Of a DNA stretch of 64,000 nucleotides, positions 17,336 through 25,323 are shown piece by piece. Numbering within the stretch: the stretch's first letter is position 1; each line of letters begins with the position of its first letter. A program made the position numbers and the translations under genes. A model generated the notes under the pieces. The model was not told where the DNA came from. It ran no database searches and was given only the letters and a program-made list of their open reading frames with translations. The stretch covers positions 3,596,001-3,660,000 of the forward strand of contig NZ_SNWA01000001.1 of NCBI RefSeq assembly GCF_004361815.1. Reading direction: 5' to 3'. Origin of the DNA: Paraburkholderia sp. BL10I2N1. Lineage in GTDB: Bacteria; Pseudomonadota; Gammaproteobacteria; Burkholderiales; Burkholderiaceae.

Positions 17336-18403
17336 ATGACCTTTAAGGTGACATTGAGGCCGAGTGGCCATGTCTATGATACGGAAGGTGATATCAGTAT
17401 TTTGTCTGCGGGTCTGGCGGCTGGACATTCGCTTGCATACAGTTGTCGGGCTGGTATGTGTCGGACTTGCAAATGCAAGGTGACCGCAGGCGCAGTCGAT
17501 CACGGTCATGTATCGCAGGCTTACCTTTCGGATAGTGAAAGACGCGAAGGCTATGCGCTGATCTGTCAGGCGCGCGCGCTTTCAGACGTGGAAATCGAAG
17601 CTCAGGAGTTGACCGGCCTGGCAGGCATCCGGTCGCGGGTGACTCCGAGCCGCGTCGTCAAACTGGAGCGGCGGGCCCCGGACGTTATGGAACTTCGCGT
17701 ACGCTTACCGATGAACGAGAATCTTCTGTTCGCAGCGGGGCAGTACGTTGATTTTCTGCTAGCAAATGGTGAACGACGGACCTATTCAATTGCAAACGTA
17801 CCTCTTGCCGAAGGGGTGACCGAGCTTGAATTCCATCTGCGTCACATGCCCGGAGGTCTATTTACGGACCATGTCTTCTCGAGGTTAAAGGTGCGGGACC
17901 TGCTGACACTCGAAGGACCGCTCGGAACGTTCTTCGTCCGTGAAGAGTACGGCCAGCCTCTGATTTTCATTGCGGGCGGGACGGGTTTCGCTCCTATCAA
18001 GTCAATGTTGCTCAATCTGTTGGCCCGTCGAATGCACGAAAAGCGGCCAATTCACTTCTACTGGGGTGCACGCACGCGTGAGGGCCTGTACATGCGCGAT
18101 CTCGTCGATCAATGGGTCGGACAGTACCCTAACTTCACATTCACGCCAGTTGTTTCACATCCGACGGAAATGTGCGATTGGCATGGCCGCACCGGCAATG
18201 TTCATGAGGCAGTGCTTGAAGACCATGCGGATCTCGCGGGCCGGGAGGTCTACGTTTGCGGAGCACCAGGACTCGTGGAAGCCGCAAGGCACGATTTCGT
18301 CGCGCTGCGCAACTTGTCTCCCAAGGACTTCTTTGCCGACGAATTCCTGCCTGCGTCGGAGAGACGCGCTGAAACCTTACCACCGGAGGAGCTTCAATCT
18401 TGA
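17336..18403 (+). CDS. 2Fe-2S/FAD oxidoreductase (oxygenase reductase component type)
   Basis: This 355-aa electron-transfer protein has an N-terminal plant-type 2Fe-2S domain with Cys37, Cys42, Cys45 and Cys77 (C-x4-C-x2-C-x31-C). A ferredoxin-reductase FAD domain ('RRTYSIANVP') and an NAD domain ('IFIAGGTGFAPIKSML') follow. This order matches reductases of multicomponent oxygenases (phenol, toluene or ring-hydroxylating). AAGGAGGAGA precedes the ATG at 17336. The following gene starts at a TTG overlapping its stop. No oxygenase subunit is encoded in the window, so its partner must lie elsewhere. Confidence 0.88.
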   Translation: MTFKVTLRPSGHVYDTEGDISILSAGLAAGHSLAYSCRAGMCRTCKCKVTAGAVDHGHVSQAYLSDSERREGYALICQARALSDVEIEAQELTGLAGIRSRVTPSRVVKLERRAPDVMELRVRLPMNENLLFAAGQYVDFLLANGERRTYSIANVPLAEGVTELEFHLRHMPGGLFTDHVFSRLKVRDLLTLEGPLGTFFVREEYGQPLIFIAGGTGFAPIKSMLLNLLARRMHEKRPIHFYWGARTREGLYMRDLVDQWVGQYPNFTFTPVVSHPTEMCDWHGRTGNVHEAVLEDHADLAGREVYVCGAPGLVEAARHDFVALRNLSPKDFFADEFLPASERRAETLPPEELQS

Positions 18404-18909
18404 GCCATATTCTCGCGCTAACAGACAATGCTGTCGTTGAACCCTCGAACGGCATGTCCGTCGTCAAGCCTTATGTTATGTCGCACGGAACGTTACCTTG
18501 TCGCGATCTTGCGAAATCTCGCAAGTTCTATGAGGAGTTCCTAGGCATGGAGTGTGTACAGCACGGCATTACGTCGATGGTGATCCGCTGTGGGTTGAAG
18601 TTTCACATCGTTTGCGTGAACCTCGGCGACGCGTGTCCACCGTGCAATATGCACAATCATTGGGGTATCGATGTCACGTCGGAAGCCGAAGTGGACGCGG
18701 CACATGAAGCTGCAATCAGGTTGAAGGACGCCTACGGCATACAGGAAGTCCAGCAGCCGGAGCGTCGTCACGGCGTTTACTCCTTCTATATGGTGGACCT
18801 CAACGGAAGCTGGTGGGAAATCCAGTACTACCCGGGCTTTCAGAATGATGACATGTTTGATTTCGGCGACCGCTTTACGCCGGACGGCAAAGCGATTACG
18901 GACCGTTAG
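18400..18909 (+). CDS. VOC-superfamily (extradiol dioxygenase-like) protein
   Basis: This 169-aa vicinal-oxygen-chelate protein has a plausible metal triad: His29 (MSHGTLPCRDL), His87 (HNHWGIDV) and Glu140 (WWEIQYY). It is about half the size of classical two-domain extradiol dioxygenases, so it may be a small ring-cleavage dioxygenase or an isomerase/lyase. The likely start is TTG at 18400, overlapping the reductase stop, with GGAGGA nine bases upstream; no ATG has a comparable site. The next gene is an FAH hydrolase, as expected for meta-cleavage product processing. Confidence 0.8.
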   Translation: MSHILALTDNAVVEPSNGMSVVKPYVMSHGTLPCRDLAKSRKFYEEFLGMECVQHGITSMVIRCGLKFHIVCVNLGDACPPCNMHNHWGIDVTSEAEVDAAHEAAIRLKDAYGIQEVQQPERRHGVYSFYMVDLNGSWWEIQYYPGFQNDDMFDFGDRFTPDGKAITDR

Positions 18910-18920
18910 AGGGGGGCACA

Positions 18921-19847
18921 ATGACATTTGCATTGGCATCGATTGCTCATGATGGCCGCATCAGCGCGGCAATCAAGATTGATGGCACGCTGTGGAAACT
19001 GGAGGCGGCCGCGAAGCGGCTTGGCATCGATGGTCTTTCTGGAGGGCTTAGCGACGTTTTCAGCCGGTGGCACGATACGCGCGAGAGCGTTATGCGCGTG
19101 GCTGACGCTGCTGCGGGCGGCAAGCTGCAGAATCTTGCCTTGAATGAGCGCACCGTGGAGATCGTGCTGCCGCTCCAGTATCCGAGAAAGGTGTTCTGCA
19201 TCGGAGCGAACTACGCTGACCATCTCGCCGAAATGAAGGTTGTCATCGAAAAGGTCGAGGGCCGAGCACCGTTTTTCTTCATGAAACCCGCTTCGACGGC
19301 ACTCACAGGACCGGGGCATTCCATCCATCTGCCACGAGGCTGCAACGACTTTGACTGGGAAGCCGAAGTCGTTGTGGTGTTTGGCCGGGGAGGGCGCAAC
19401 ATTCCCGAGGAGCGGGCACTCGACTATGTTGCTGGGTATACGCTCGGTATCGATTTTACGGCTCGCGACCAGTTCCTTGCCCCTCACCTGCCATTTAATT
19501 TCGACTTCTCGCTTGGCAAGTGCCAGGATAAGGCCACCCCCGTCGGACCTGTGATTGTGCCGAAGGAGTTCGTTGACGGCGAGCATATCGAATTCCGTCT
19601 CTTCGTCAACGGCGAGCAGAAGCAGAAGGGATGCACTGCGAACATGATCTATTCGCTTCGCGAACAGATTGCGGGCGTCAGCAAGGCCGTCTGCATCGAA
19701 CCAGGCGACATCATGTTCACAGGCTCTCCCGCCGGTGTCGGGGCTGCGCGCGGTGAGTCTCTTTCTGTCGGGGACAGTGTCGTGGTGGAAGCGGAAGCAC
19801 TTGGGCGCATGGAGGTAGTGATCCAGGCTCCTTTCGCGACCGATTGA
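18921..19847 (+). CDS. fumarylacetoacetate hydrolase family protein
   Basis: This 308-aa protein is of the FAH/HpcE/2-hydroxymuconate-derivative class. The metal-binding acids Glu147, Glu149 ('DWEAEVVVVFG') and Asp178 ('LGIDFTARD') are present, as is 'GTGSP'-like 'MFTGSPAGVG' near the C-terminus. Such enzymes hydrolyse, decarboxylate or hydrate beta-diketo or hydroxymuconic ring-cleavage products. It starts 11 bp after the VOC gene with GAGGGGGG upstream. The reductase-VOC-FAH trio looks like one operon for ring hydroxylation, cleavage and product processing; substrate unknown. Confidence 0.88.
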   Translation: MTFALASIAHDGRISAAIKIDGTLWKLEAAAKRLGIDGLSGGLSDVFSRWHDTRESVMRVADAAAGGKLQNLALNERTVEIVLPLQYPRKVFCIGANYADHLAEMKVVIEKVEGRAPFFFMKPASTALTGPGHSIHLPRGCNDFDWEAEVVVVFGRGGRNIPEERALDYVAGYTLGIDFTARDQFLAPHLPFNFDFSLGKCQDKATPVGPVIVPKEFVDGEHIEFRLFVNGEQKQKGCTANMIYSLREQIAGVSKAVCIEPGDIMFTGSPAGVGAARGESLSVGDSVVVEAEALGRMEVVIQAPFATD

Positions 19848-19861
19848 ATCTTCCGGTATCG

Positions 19862-19889
19862 GTTCGCGTTCCTCGATGGGAGCGCGAAC
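19862..19889. terminator. hairpin between convergent FAH and IclR genes
   Basis: GTTCGCGTTCC (19862-19872) pairs with GGGAGCGCGAAC (19878-19889) with one mismatch. It lies in the 53-bp gap between convergent stops, consistent with a bidirectional terminator, though no T-run is seen. Confidence 0.4.
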
Positions 19890-19900
19890 GAGTTCGTCCA

Positions 19901-20797
19901 CTAGACCAGGCTGCGCGACACGCGTTCGGCGGCATCAATGACAAGTTCGGACAGGCGCCGTACCTGCTTCGGGTTCATCCGGGTAACTGGCGCTGCAATA
20001 CCCAACGCGCCGAAAGAGCCGCGTGTCGGGTGGCGTATCGCCGCCGCCACCGAGCACACGCCCGACTGGCTCTCTTCAAAATTGGTCGCGTAGCCCCGCT
20101 TACGTACCTCGTCGAGTTCCTCTTCCAGCGCGAGCCACTGGGTAATCGTGTTGCCTGTGAATGATTGCAGTGAATCGCGATGGAACAACGCGCTTACGGC
20201 CTCGAGAGGCATCTCGGCGAGCATGGCTTTGCCAACGCTTGATGCGTAAGCTGCGAAGACGTTTCCTACAGGTACCGACACGCGCAGCGCCTGGTTACTT
20301 TCGATGGCGTCGATGTAGCGAACGTTGCCATCTTCAAGCACAGCAAGCTGCACTGTCTCCCCGGTTTCTGCCGCCAGCTTTTCGAGGACCGGACGAGCAA
20401 TCGTCCGAATATCCATTCGCTGAACGGCAGCCAAACCCACTTCGAGCAGTGCCTTGCCAGGTTTGTAGATGCGTGATACCGGATCCTGGGTCACGAATCC
20501 GTGGTACACGAGCATCGCCAATAACCGGTGGACGGTCGAATGGCCGACGCCAAGCTCTTCTTTGGCATCCGAAAGCCGAATCTGGTTGGTCCGCCGAAAC
20601 ATCAGCAGCAGCCGCAGCACGTTGTTGACGGACTCGAGCATGTACCGGGGCGTGGGCAACGCTTGCTTTACCCCACCTTCATCGACGGGAGTGGCATTTT
20701 GCACAGATTGATCTCCAATAGTTTTTAGTAGCGCAGAAACGGCTTTGGCCTTCGTCGCCTTCGGTGGCTGGCGCGTTGCGCTCATGGTGTCAGGCAT
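19901..20797 (-). CDS. IclR-family transcriptional regulator (paralogue)
   Basis: This 298-aa protein has a winged HTH and IclR effector domain, nearly colinear with the regulator at 1114-2001: 'PRYMLESVNNVLRLLLMF', 'GHSTVHRLLAMLVYHGFV', 'EESQSGVCSVAAAIRHPTRG'. The start at 20797 (MPDT...) matches the paralogue's MPDT start; an upstream ATG at 20833 is possible. It is divergent from the promoter at 20962-21030 that leads to the cupin dioxygenase gene. The two paralogues probably recognise the same palindrome but may respond to different ligands. Confidence 0.9.
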   Translation of the reverse strand: MPDTMSATRQPPKATKAKAVSALLKTIGDQSVQNATPVDEGGVKQALPTPRYMLESVNNVLRLLLMFRRTNQIRLSDAKEELGVGHSTVHRLLAMLVYHGFVTQDPVSRIYKPGKALLEVGLAAVQRMDIRTIARPVLEKLAAETGETVQLAVLEDGNVRYIDAIESNQALRVSVPVGNVFAAYASSVGKAMLAEMPLEAVSALFHRDSLQSFTGNTITQWLALEEELDEVRKRGYATNFEESQSGVCSVAAAIRHPTRGSFGALGIAAPVTRMNPKQVRRLSELVIDAAERVSRSLV

Positions 20798-20961
20798 AGC
20801 AGGAAATCCCATTCTGGTCGGGCTTGTGGCCAAGTCTGACGAAACATATTCGGGTCGACATCCGGTACTGCTGCGGGGAGAAAGATCGGTCTGGCACCTA
20901 TTTTTCGCACTGCGTCTGTCGTCACTTGTATTCTCCAGTGTTTCTATGATTTCTGTACAGG

Positions 20962-21030
20962 AGAAATCGTTTCTGGAAAGTGCTTGACCTTCGCTTTCTT
21001 ATGGACGAAAATAATTTCTGACAGATGGAC
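20962..21030 (+). promoter_or_regulatory. palindromic operator plus promoter, second copy
   Basis: AGAAA-TCG-TTTCT (20962-20974) precedes TTGACC (20984-20989), a 17-bp spacer, GAAAAT (21007-21012), TTTCTG (21015-21020) and TGGAC (21026-21030). It is colinear with 4707-4776. It faces the cupin dioxygenase at 21591, about 560 nt away. Confidence 0.7.
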
Positions 21031-21146
21031 ATTGTACGTGATGCGGGCTTCGGGTGCTCAATCCGAAGGCGAGCCGCGTACGCTTCATCAAAGGCGGAAG
21101 CGGCGCACATTGAATTACAAGCAGCGCCCCTGACTAGGAGACAAGG

Positions 21147-21416
21147 ATGTACAACAGACAAGGCTGCTGGCGTCGGGTATTCCCGCAGTCCTCATCGCGC
21201 GAAGGCAAACTCGCTCCGAGCCGAGCAGAAGTTGCAGCGGCCTTTGTTGTCGTCAGTCAAGGGGCTCGAGCTGCTCAATCTAGCGGCGTTCCGAGCGCGC
21301 CCCGATTCAGCTCTGCCGACGTTGACCTGTTGACATTGTTCGTGTCGCCGCGCCACCGCTGGCTGAGTCGCCGGGCAGCATCACCGAAGTGGGTACGTTC
21401 GCCGAGGCCGATGTGA
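21147..21416 (+). other. possible small or decayed gene in a long leader
   Basis: Between the promoter at 20962-21030 and the gene at 21591 is a gap of about 560 bp. An 89-codon frame starts at 21147 behind AGGAGA and has a signal-like segment ('AAAFVVVSQGARAAQ'). A second coding-like stretch in another frame (about 21360-21480, 'SITEVGTFAEADVTRITETTS') follows. This could be a frameshifted secreted protein or chance. I do not recognise a family. Confidence 0.3.
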
Positions 21417-21590
21417 CGCGAATCACTGAAACGACTTCGCCAAATTTCTCTCTGGTTGCGCCCGGTACACATGATTCGCGCAAATGCAGTCCGGGACCGC
21501 GACGTTAGAAAACGCACGGTCGAACATGCCGGTCACGAGGATTGTGACGGTCATAGACTAAAAGATTTAAAAGATCTAGGAGATTGAAAA

Positions 21591-22634
21591 ATGACAGAAG
21601 AGACAAAAGCCGGTAAGCCGATGCCGCAGCTCTGGACGCGCGAAGGATTCGCCGGGCCGCTGTCGGTTGTGACCCGCCCGACGTATGCTCCCGACTATCT
21701 ATCGGTAAGTGGCGTGCATGCTCCGCGTCGGTCTGTATTGAGCCACATGGTCCCGCGTGACGAGGGCGACGTCGACGCACTGCCGTCCGTTGTAGCGACG
21801 TCGAAGCTCGGTGTTCGTATCCTTGTGTCGGGACGGCGCAAACCCATGCCGTTCGTCGTGCGCAACGTTGAGGCCGACGAAATCCATTTCGTTCAGACCG
21901 GCACGGTCAAATTCGAAACTGACGTCGGCACGCTGACTGCGGAAGAGGGCGATTTCGTTTGCATTCCGCGTGCTGTCGCCTACCGGTTTGCCCCCGTTAC
22001 CGAGTCGATGCGCAGCGTAATTATCGAGAGTCCATCAGCGTTAAATCTGACGCCGCCGGCACCGTTTGGGATGGTCAATTTCGCACGTGACGTGAAGCAT
22101 GCAGAAATCGATGCTGATATCCCCCCGGGCGGACCGACACAGTTGATTCTGAAGACGGGCGACGGCGAAGAGACGGTTTTCCAGATGTCACATGATCCGC
22201 TCGCCGTGAGCGGCCGGCTCGCGACAAACGTTCCCGTCTGGAAGCTTAACCTCGCAAAGATCCAGGTCCTGACTTACCTCCCGGACGGAGGTCCACCAAG
22301 CGCTTTCCTTTCGTCAAAAAACGGCGAACTCTTGATGTTTAATCTCAGTGCGCGCATTACGAACCGTCCTCCCGTTCACGTTAACGCTGACTTCGACGAA
22401 CTGGTCTGCTATGTCCGTGGCCCCGGCGCGTGGGGCGGGTGTTCAGAACCGGGGACGCTCACATGGGTCCCAAAGGGGGTAACCCATCATGGTCCATCGG
22501 AAAACGTCCCGGAAGGCTATCTCGCCTGGTTGGTGGAAACGCGCGCGACACTGAGGTGGACACCGGAGGCTATTGCCGCTTCGCATCTGATGGAGACTGG
22601 TCAATACGGTCCGCATCCGAGTGTGTGCGGGTAA
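21591..22634 (+). CDS. homogentisate 1,2-dioxygenase-like cupin protein
   Basis: This 347-aa protein resembles short HmgA-type cupin dioxygenases, which open homogentisate-like hydroquinones with Fe(II). The C-terminal half has 'PVHVNADFDELVCYVRG' and 'GTLTWVPKGVTHHGPSE', giving the His/Asp-Glu and His expected for the metal site. It is shorter than classical HmgA (about 430-450 aa). It is the first intact gene behind the palindromic promoter at 20962. A homogentisate or other para-diol substrate is inferred; a non-catalytic cupin cannot be excluded. Confidence 0.75.
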   Translation: MTEETKAGKPMPQLWTREGFAGPLSVVTRPTYAPDYLSVSGVHAPRRSVLSHMVPRDEGDVDALPSVVATSKLGVRILVSGRRKPMPFVVRNVEADEIHFVQTGTVKFETDVGTLTAEEGDFVCIPRAVAYRFAPVTESMRSVIIESPSALNLTPPAPFGMVNFARDVKHAEIDADIPPGGPTQLILKTGDGEETVFQMSHDPLAVSGRLATNVPVWKLNLAKIQVLTYLPDGGPPSAFLSSKNGELLMFNLSARITNRPPVHVNADFDELVCYVRGPGAWGGCSEPGTLTWVPKGVTHHGPSENVPEGYLAWLVETRATLRWTPEAIAASHLMETGQYGPHPSVCG

Positions 22635-22635
22635 C

Positions 22636-22710
22636 CGTAAGAAGCGACACAAACCGCCAACGTAAGAAGCGACACAAACCGCCAACGTAAGAAGCGACAC
22701 AAACCGCCAA
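22636..22710. repeat. three perfect tandem copies of a 25-bp repeat
   Basis: Copies lie at 22636-22660, 22661-22685 and 22686-22710. Each begins CGTAAGAAGCGACAC and ends CCGCCAA with no variation, and a partial GTAAGA follows. The array begins 2 bp after the cupin gene's stop and is 112 bp before the BKACE gene. There are no unique spacers, so it is not CRISPR. Confidence 0.9.
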
Positions 22711-22821
22711 GTAAGACTCATCTGATCTGAATTTAGTCGCCGTCACTCGGCATAACGATGAAAGCATTAGAATCGATACGGATTCCTAATGGCTTGAGTC
22801 AACTTCACAAGGAGTTTCACC

Positions 22822-23775
22822 ATGATCGAGAAGTTGCCCCTGTGGGAAGCCGCGAAGCAGGAAATGGAGAATTATCACTTCGTCGCGGGCGCGGAAACCC
22901 AACCGAAGTGGGACGTGTCGCCAAAGATTGCGATCAACGTCGCCGTGGCGGGACGGTTTGACGACGGCAAACCGACGTCGATCCAGAACTATATCGATGA
23001 AGCGTCGCGGGTCATTGAAGCAGGAGCATGCGGCATCCACATCGATTTCACGTGGGTGACCGACGACAAGGGACGCCGTCTCGATCGCGACGTGCCGCCT
23101 GTAGAGGCATATTCGGCCGTACTGGAGCCGCTGCGCGCTCGCTTTGGTAATGCATTCGTCTCGAACCTCAATGTCCTTAATGGTACGAGCTTCGATATTT
23201 GCGTCAGTCCGGCCCGTGAGGGGCTGGCAGAAGTTGCGCCGTGCGCTCCGGGTCATCCCGAAGCATTCTGCGTGCCGGCGGTACAGGCGCTTGAAGAAGC
23301 CGGTGTGAAGCCTGAACTCGCTGTCCACAGTTCGGGCGAGATCGAACTCGCGAAGCGCCGCTTCATTGACACCGGTATTCTGACGAAACCGTATAACTGG
23401 CTGATCCTTTACGGCCTGCCGTTCAACGTGGGCCGCACGCTGGTGTCAGGCACCTGGGTGAGCGATGCTCAGGACATGACGCAGCACATGTTCCTCATGG
23501 TCGACCAGATTCGCAAGATCGATCCGACATCAGTGATTACGGTATGTGCAGCGGGCCGCGCAAGCCTCTACATGACCACGCTGGCCACAATGATGGGCCT
23601 GCACATCCGCGTCGGTACGGAAGACACGCCTTGGAAGTATCCGAACAGTGACGCACGTCTGAAAGACAACCTCGAGATGTTCCAGATGGCGAAAGATATC
23701 GCAGGCTTGCTCGGGCGGACACCCGCGAGCGCAAACGAATATCGTGAGCTCATCGGCAAACCTACGAAGTCCTGA
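22822..23775 (+). CDS. BKACE (DUF849) beta-keto acid cleavage enzyme family protein
   Basis: This 317-aa TIM-barrel protein is of the 3-keto-5-aminohexanoate cleavage enzyme family, which condenses a beta-keto acid with acetyl-CoA to give acetoacetate and a new acyl-CoA. Family-like features are the N-terminal 'PKIAINVAVAG', 'AGACGIHIDFTW', 'AVHSSGEIELAKR' and 'GLHIRVGTEDTPWKYPN', the last the counterpart of the 'VRVGLEDN' signature. It follows the cupin dioxygenase after the tandem repeats. It may handle a beta-keto acid derived from ring cleavage; the substrate is not deducible. Confidence 0.82.
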   Translation: MIEKLPLWEAAKQEMENYHFVAGAETQPKWDVSPKIAINVAVAGRFDDGKPTSIQNYIDEASRVIEAGACGIHIDFTWVTDDKGRRLDRDVPPVEAYSAVLEPLRARFGNAFVSNLNVLNGTSFDICVSPAREGLAEVAPCAPGHPEAFCVPAVQALEEAGVKPELAVHSSGEIELAKRRFIDTGILTKPYNWLILYGLPFNVGRTLVSGTWVSDAQDMTQHMFLMVDQIRKIDPTSVITVCAAGRASLYMTTLATMMGLHIRVGTEDTPWKYPNSDARLKDNLEMFQMAKDIAGLLGRTPASANEYRELIGKPTKS

Positions 23776-23784
23776 TAACGGTAC

Positions 23785-23816
23785 GCCGCGAGACGCCGAG
23801 GCGGACGTCTCGCGGC
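23785..23816 (+). terminator. strong GC hairpin after the BKACE gene
   Basis: GCCGCGAGACG (23785-23795) and CGTCTCGCGGC (23806-23816) form a perfect 11-bp stem with a 10-nt loop, 9 bp after the stop. No T-tract follows. It is probably a terminator/attenuator or mRNA stabiliser before the next gene at 23859. Confidence 0.55.
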
Positions 23817-23858
23817 ATCGAGTAAAAAGCATTCCATCAAATCGAAGAGGAGACGCCC

Positions 23859-24242
23859 ATGGTTATTGATACTGCTACCGCAGCAAGCGGGTTCGCGTCG
23901 CAAGTCTATGCGGCTTGCGATTCGATGGACGAACATCGTTTCGGACAATATCTGACTGAGGACTGCAGATTCGTCTATGCCAATAGCGATCCGGTTATCG
24001 GGCGTGCGAACGCGGCGGCGTATGTCAAGGGCTTCATGTCGATGATCTCGGGAATCAGGCATGAATTGCTGGAGGTCTGGCAATGCGATGACGACGTGCT
24101 CATTTCGCGAATGAATGTGACCTACACGCGAAAGGATCGGACGACGCTGACCGTTCCAGCGATGACGGTTTGGCGCATGCGCGACAAGATGATCCAAGAG
24201 TACCTGATCTACGTAGACGTTTCTGAACTGTTTGGCGGGTGA
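23859..24242 (+). CDS. SnoaL-like / NTF2-fold protein
   Basis: This 127-aa single-domain alpha+beta cone protein has the SnoaL/nuclear-transport-factor-2 pattern: 'FASQVYAACDSMDEHRFGQYLTEDCRFVYANSDPVIGRANAAAYVKGFM' and a C-terminal 'VWRMRDKMIQEYLIYVDVSELFG'. Such proteins are small isomerases, dehydratases or hydrolases in aromatic and steroid catabolism. GAGGAGA lies upstream of the ATG. It precedes the tyrosine-less SDR gene and is probably co-transcribed. Confidence 0.78.
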   Translation: MVIDTATAASGFASQVYAACDSMDEHRFGQYLTEDCRFVYANSDPVIGRANAAAYVKGFMSMISGIRHELLEVWQCDDDVLISRMNVTYTRKDRTTLTVPAMTVWRMRDKMIQEYLIYVDVSELFGG

Positions 24243-24333
24243 TAGTGGCGGTTGCCTGGCGTACATGACAACCTGAGCCAGTATTTGGGGCGCCGTCGGA
24301 AAAAGACGCCTCAAGTCACCCAAGGAGAGGCTC

Positions 24334-25125
24334 ATGTCCCAAGTTTCAGGCCGCAACGGAAGGCTTGCGGAAAAGGTATGCGTCATTACGGGAACCGGTA
24401 GCGGCACAGGAAGGGCAGCCGCATTGCGGTTTTCACGCGAAGGTGCGCGCATCGTCGGATGCGACGTTTCCAGATCGGCCGCGCTGGAAACTGTTGGTCT
24501 TGTGCAGCAATCGGGCGGCGAAATGGTTTCACTGCATCCTTGTTATTTGACGCGCCGCGAAGACCGCCAAGGCCTGGTTGACCTTGCTGTCGATACCTAC
24601 GGCGGAATTGACGTGCTGTTCTACAACGCGGTGATGACGCGGTCCGATTCGATGGATGTCGTGCGGGATGAGAAATGGTACAAAGCAATCGAATACGAAC
24701 TGAACCTTGTCTTCCTGATTACTCGCACCGCGTGGTCGGAACTGGCTAAACGGTCTGGCGCGATCATTAGCATGACATTGTGTTCCGAATGGCATTCCTG
24801 TCCGACTCTTCCGGCACTTGCCCAAACAGCAGCAAAAGGTGCGATCGTTTCGCTGACCCGCCGCTTGGCACTGGAAGGCCGCTTGCACGGAATTCGCGCC
24901 AACTCCATATCACCAGGTCCGATCGAGACCAATCAGGCGTGCGCGCAGTTCTCCCGCCCGGAGCGCTTCTCACAGATTCTGGAAAGAATCATGTTAGGCC
25001 GGCTTGCACGACCAGACGACGTGGCGGCCGCTGCGCTGTTCCTTGCATCGGACGAGAGTTCGTTCATTACAGGAGCAGACATCTGCGTCGACGGAGGTAT
25101 GGCGGCTTGGGGAAAGGCAGCATGA
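24334..25125 (+). CDS. SDR-like protein lacking the catalytic tyrosine (paralogue)
   Basis: This 263-aa SDR-fold protein is clearly related to the one at 12164-12931. The cofactor motif TGTGSGTG is at 20-27. Ser151 and Lys168 align to the SDR active site, but the tyrosine position is Gln164 ('LAQTAAK'), and NNAG has become YNAV (97-100). The C-terminus keeps 'FITGADICVDGG'. The fold and cofactor site look intact while classical hydride-transfer chemistry should be impaired. GGAGAGG precedes the start. Confidence 0.83.
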   Translation: MSQVSGRNGRLAEKVCVITGTGSGTGRAAALRFSREGARIVGCDVSRSAALETVGLVQQSGGEMVSLHPCYLTRREDRQGLVDLAVDTYGGIDVLFYNAVMTRSDSMDVVRDEKWYKAIEYELNLVFLITRTAWSELAKRSGAIISMTLCSEWHSCPTLPALAQTAAKGAIVSLTRRLALEGRLHGIRANSISPGPIETNQACAQFSRPERFSQILERIMLGRLARPDDVAAAALFLASDESSFITGADICVDGGMAAWGKAA

Positions 25126-25323
25126 ATCTCACCGGCTTCGCGGTTCACAGACTGTCCGCCGGCTAGTCGAGCAAAACATCGGCAGACACATGTTAGTAAT
25201 CTGCAATTAGTAATCCGTATTAAAGGTATCGCGCGTTGGCATGGGAATATCGCCAACAGGCAATAAAAAGCAGTTCAGAACCGTTGCGTCGTGTAGCGGA
25301 TTGAACAAGGCAACGGAGACAGG

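Noticed and set aside
18906..19901. 331-codon minus-strand protein
   Set aside because: It is antisense to the FAH-family gene with intact metal-site residues.
22636..22710. CRISPR array
   Set aside because: Copies are directly adjacent with no unique spacers and no cas genes are present.
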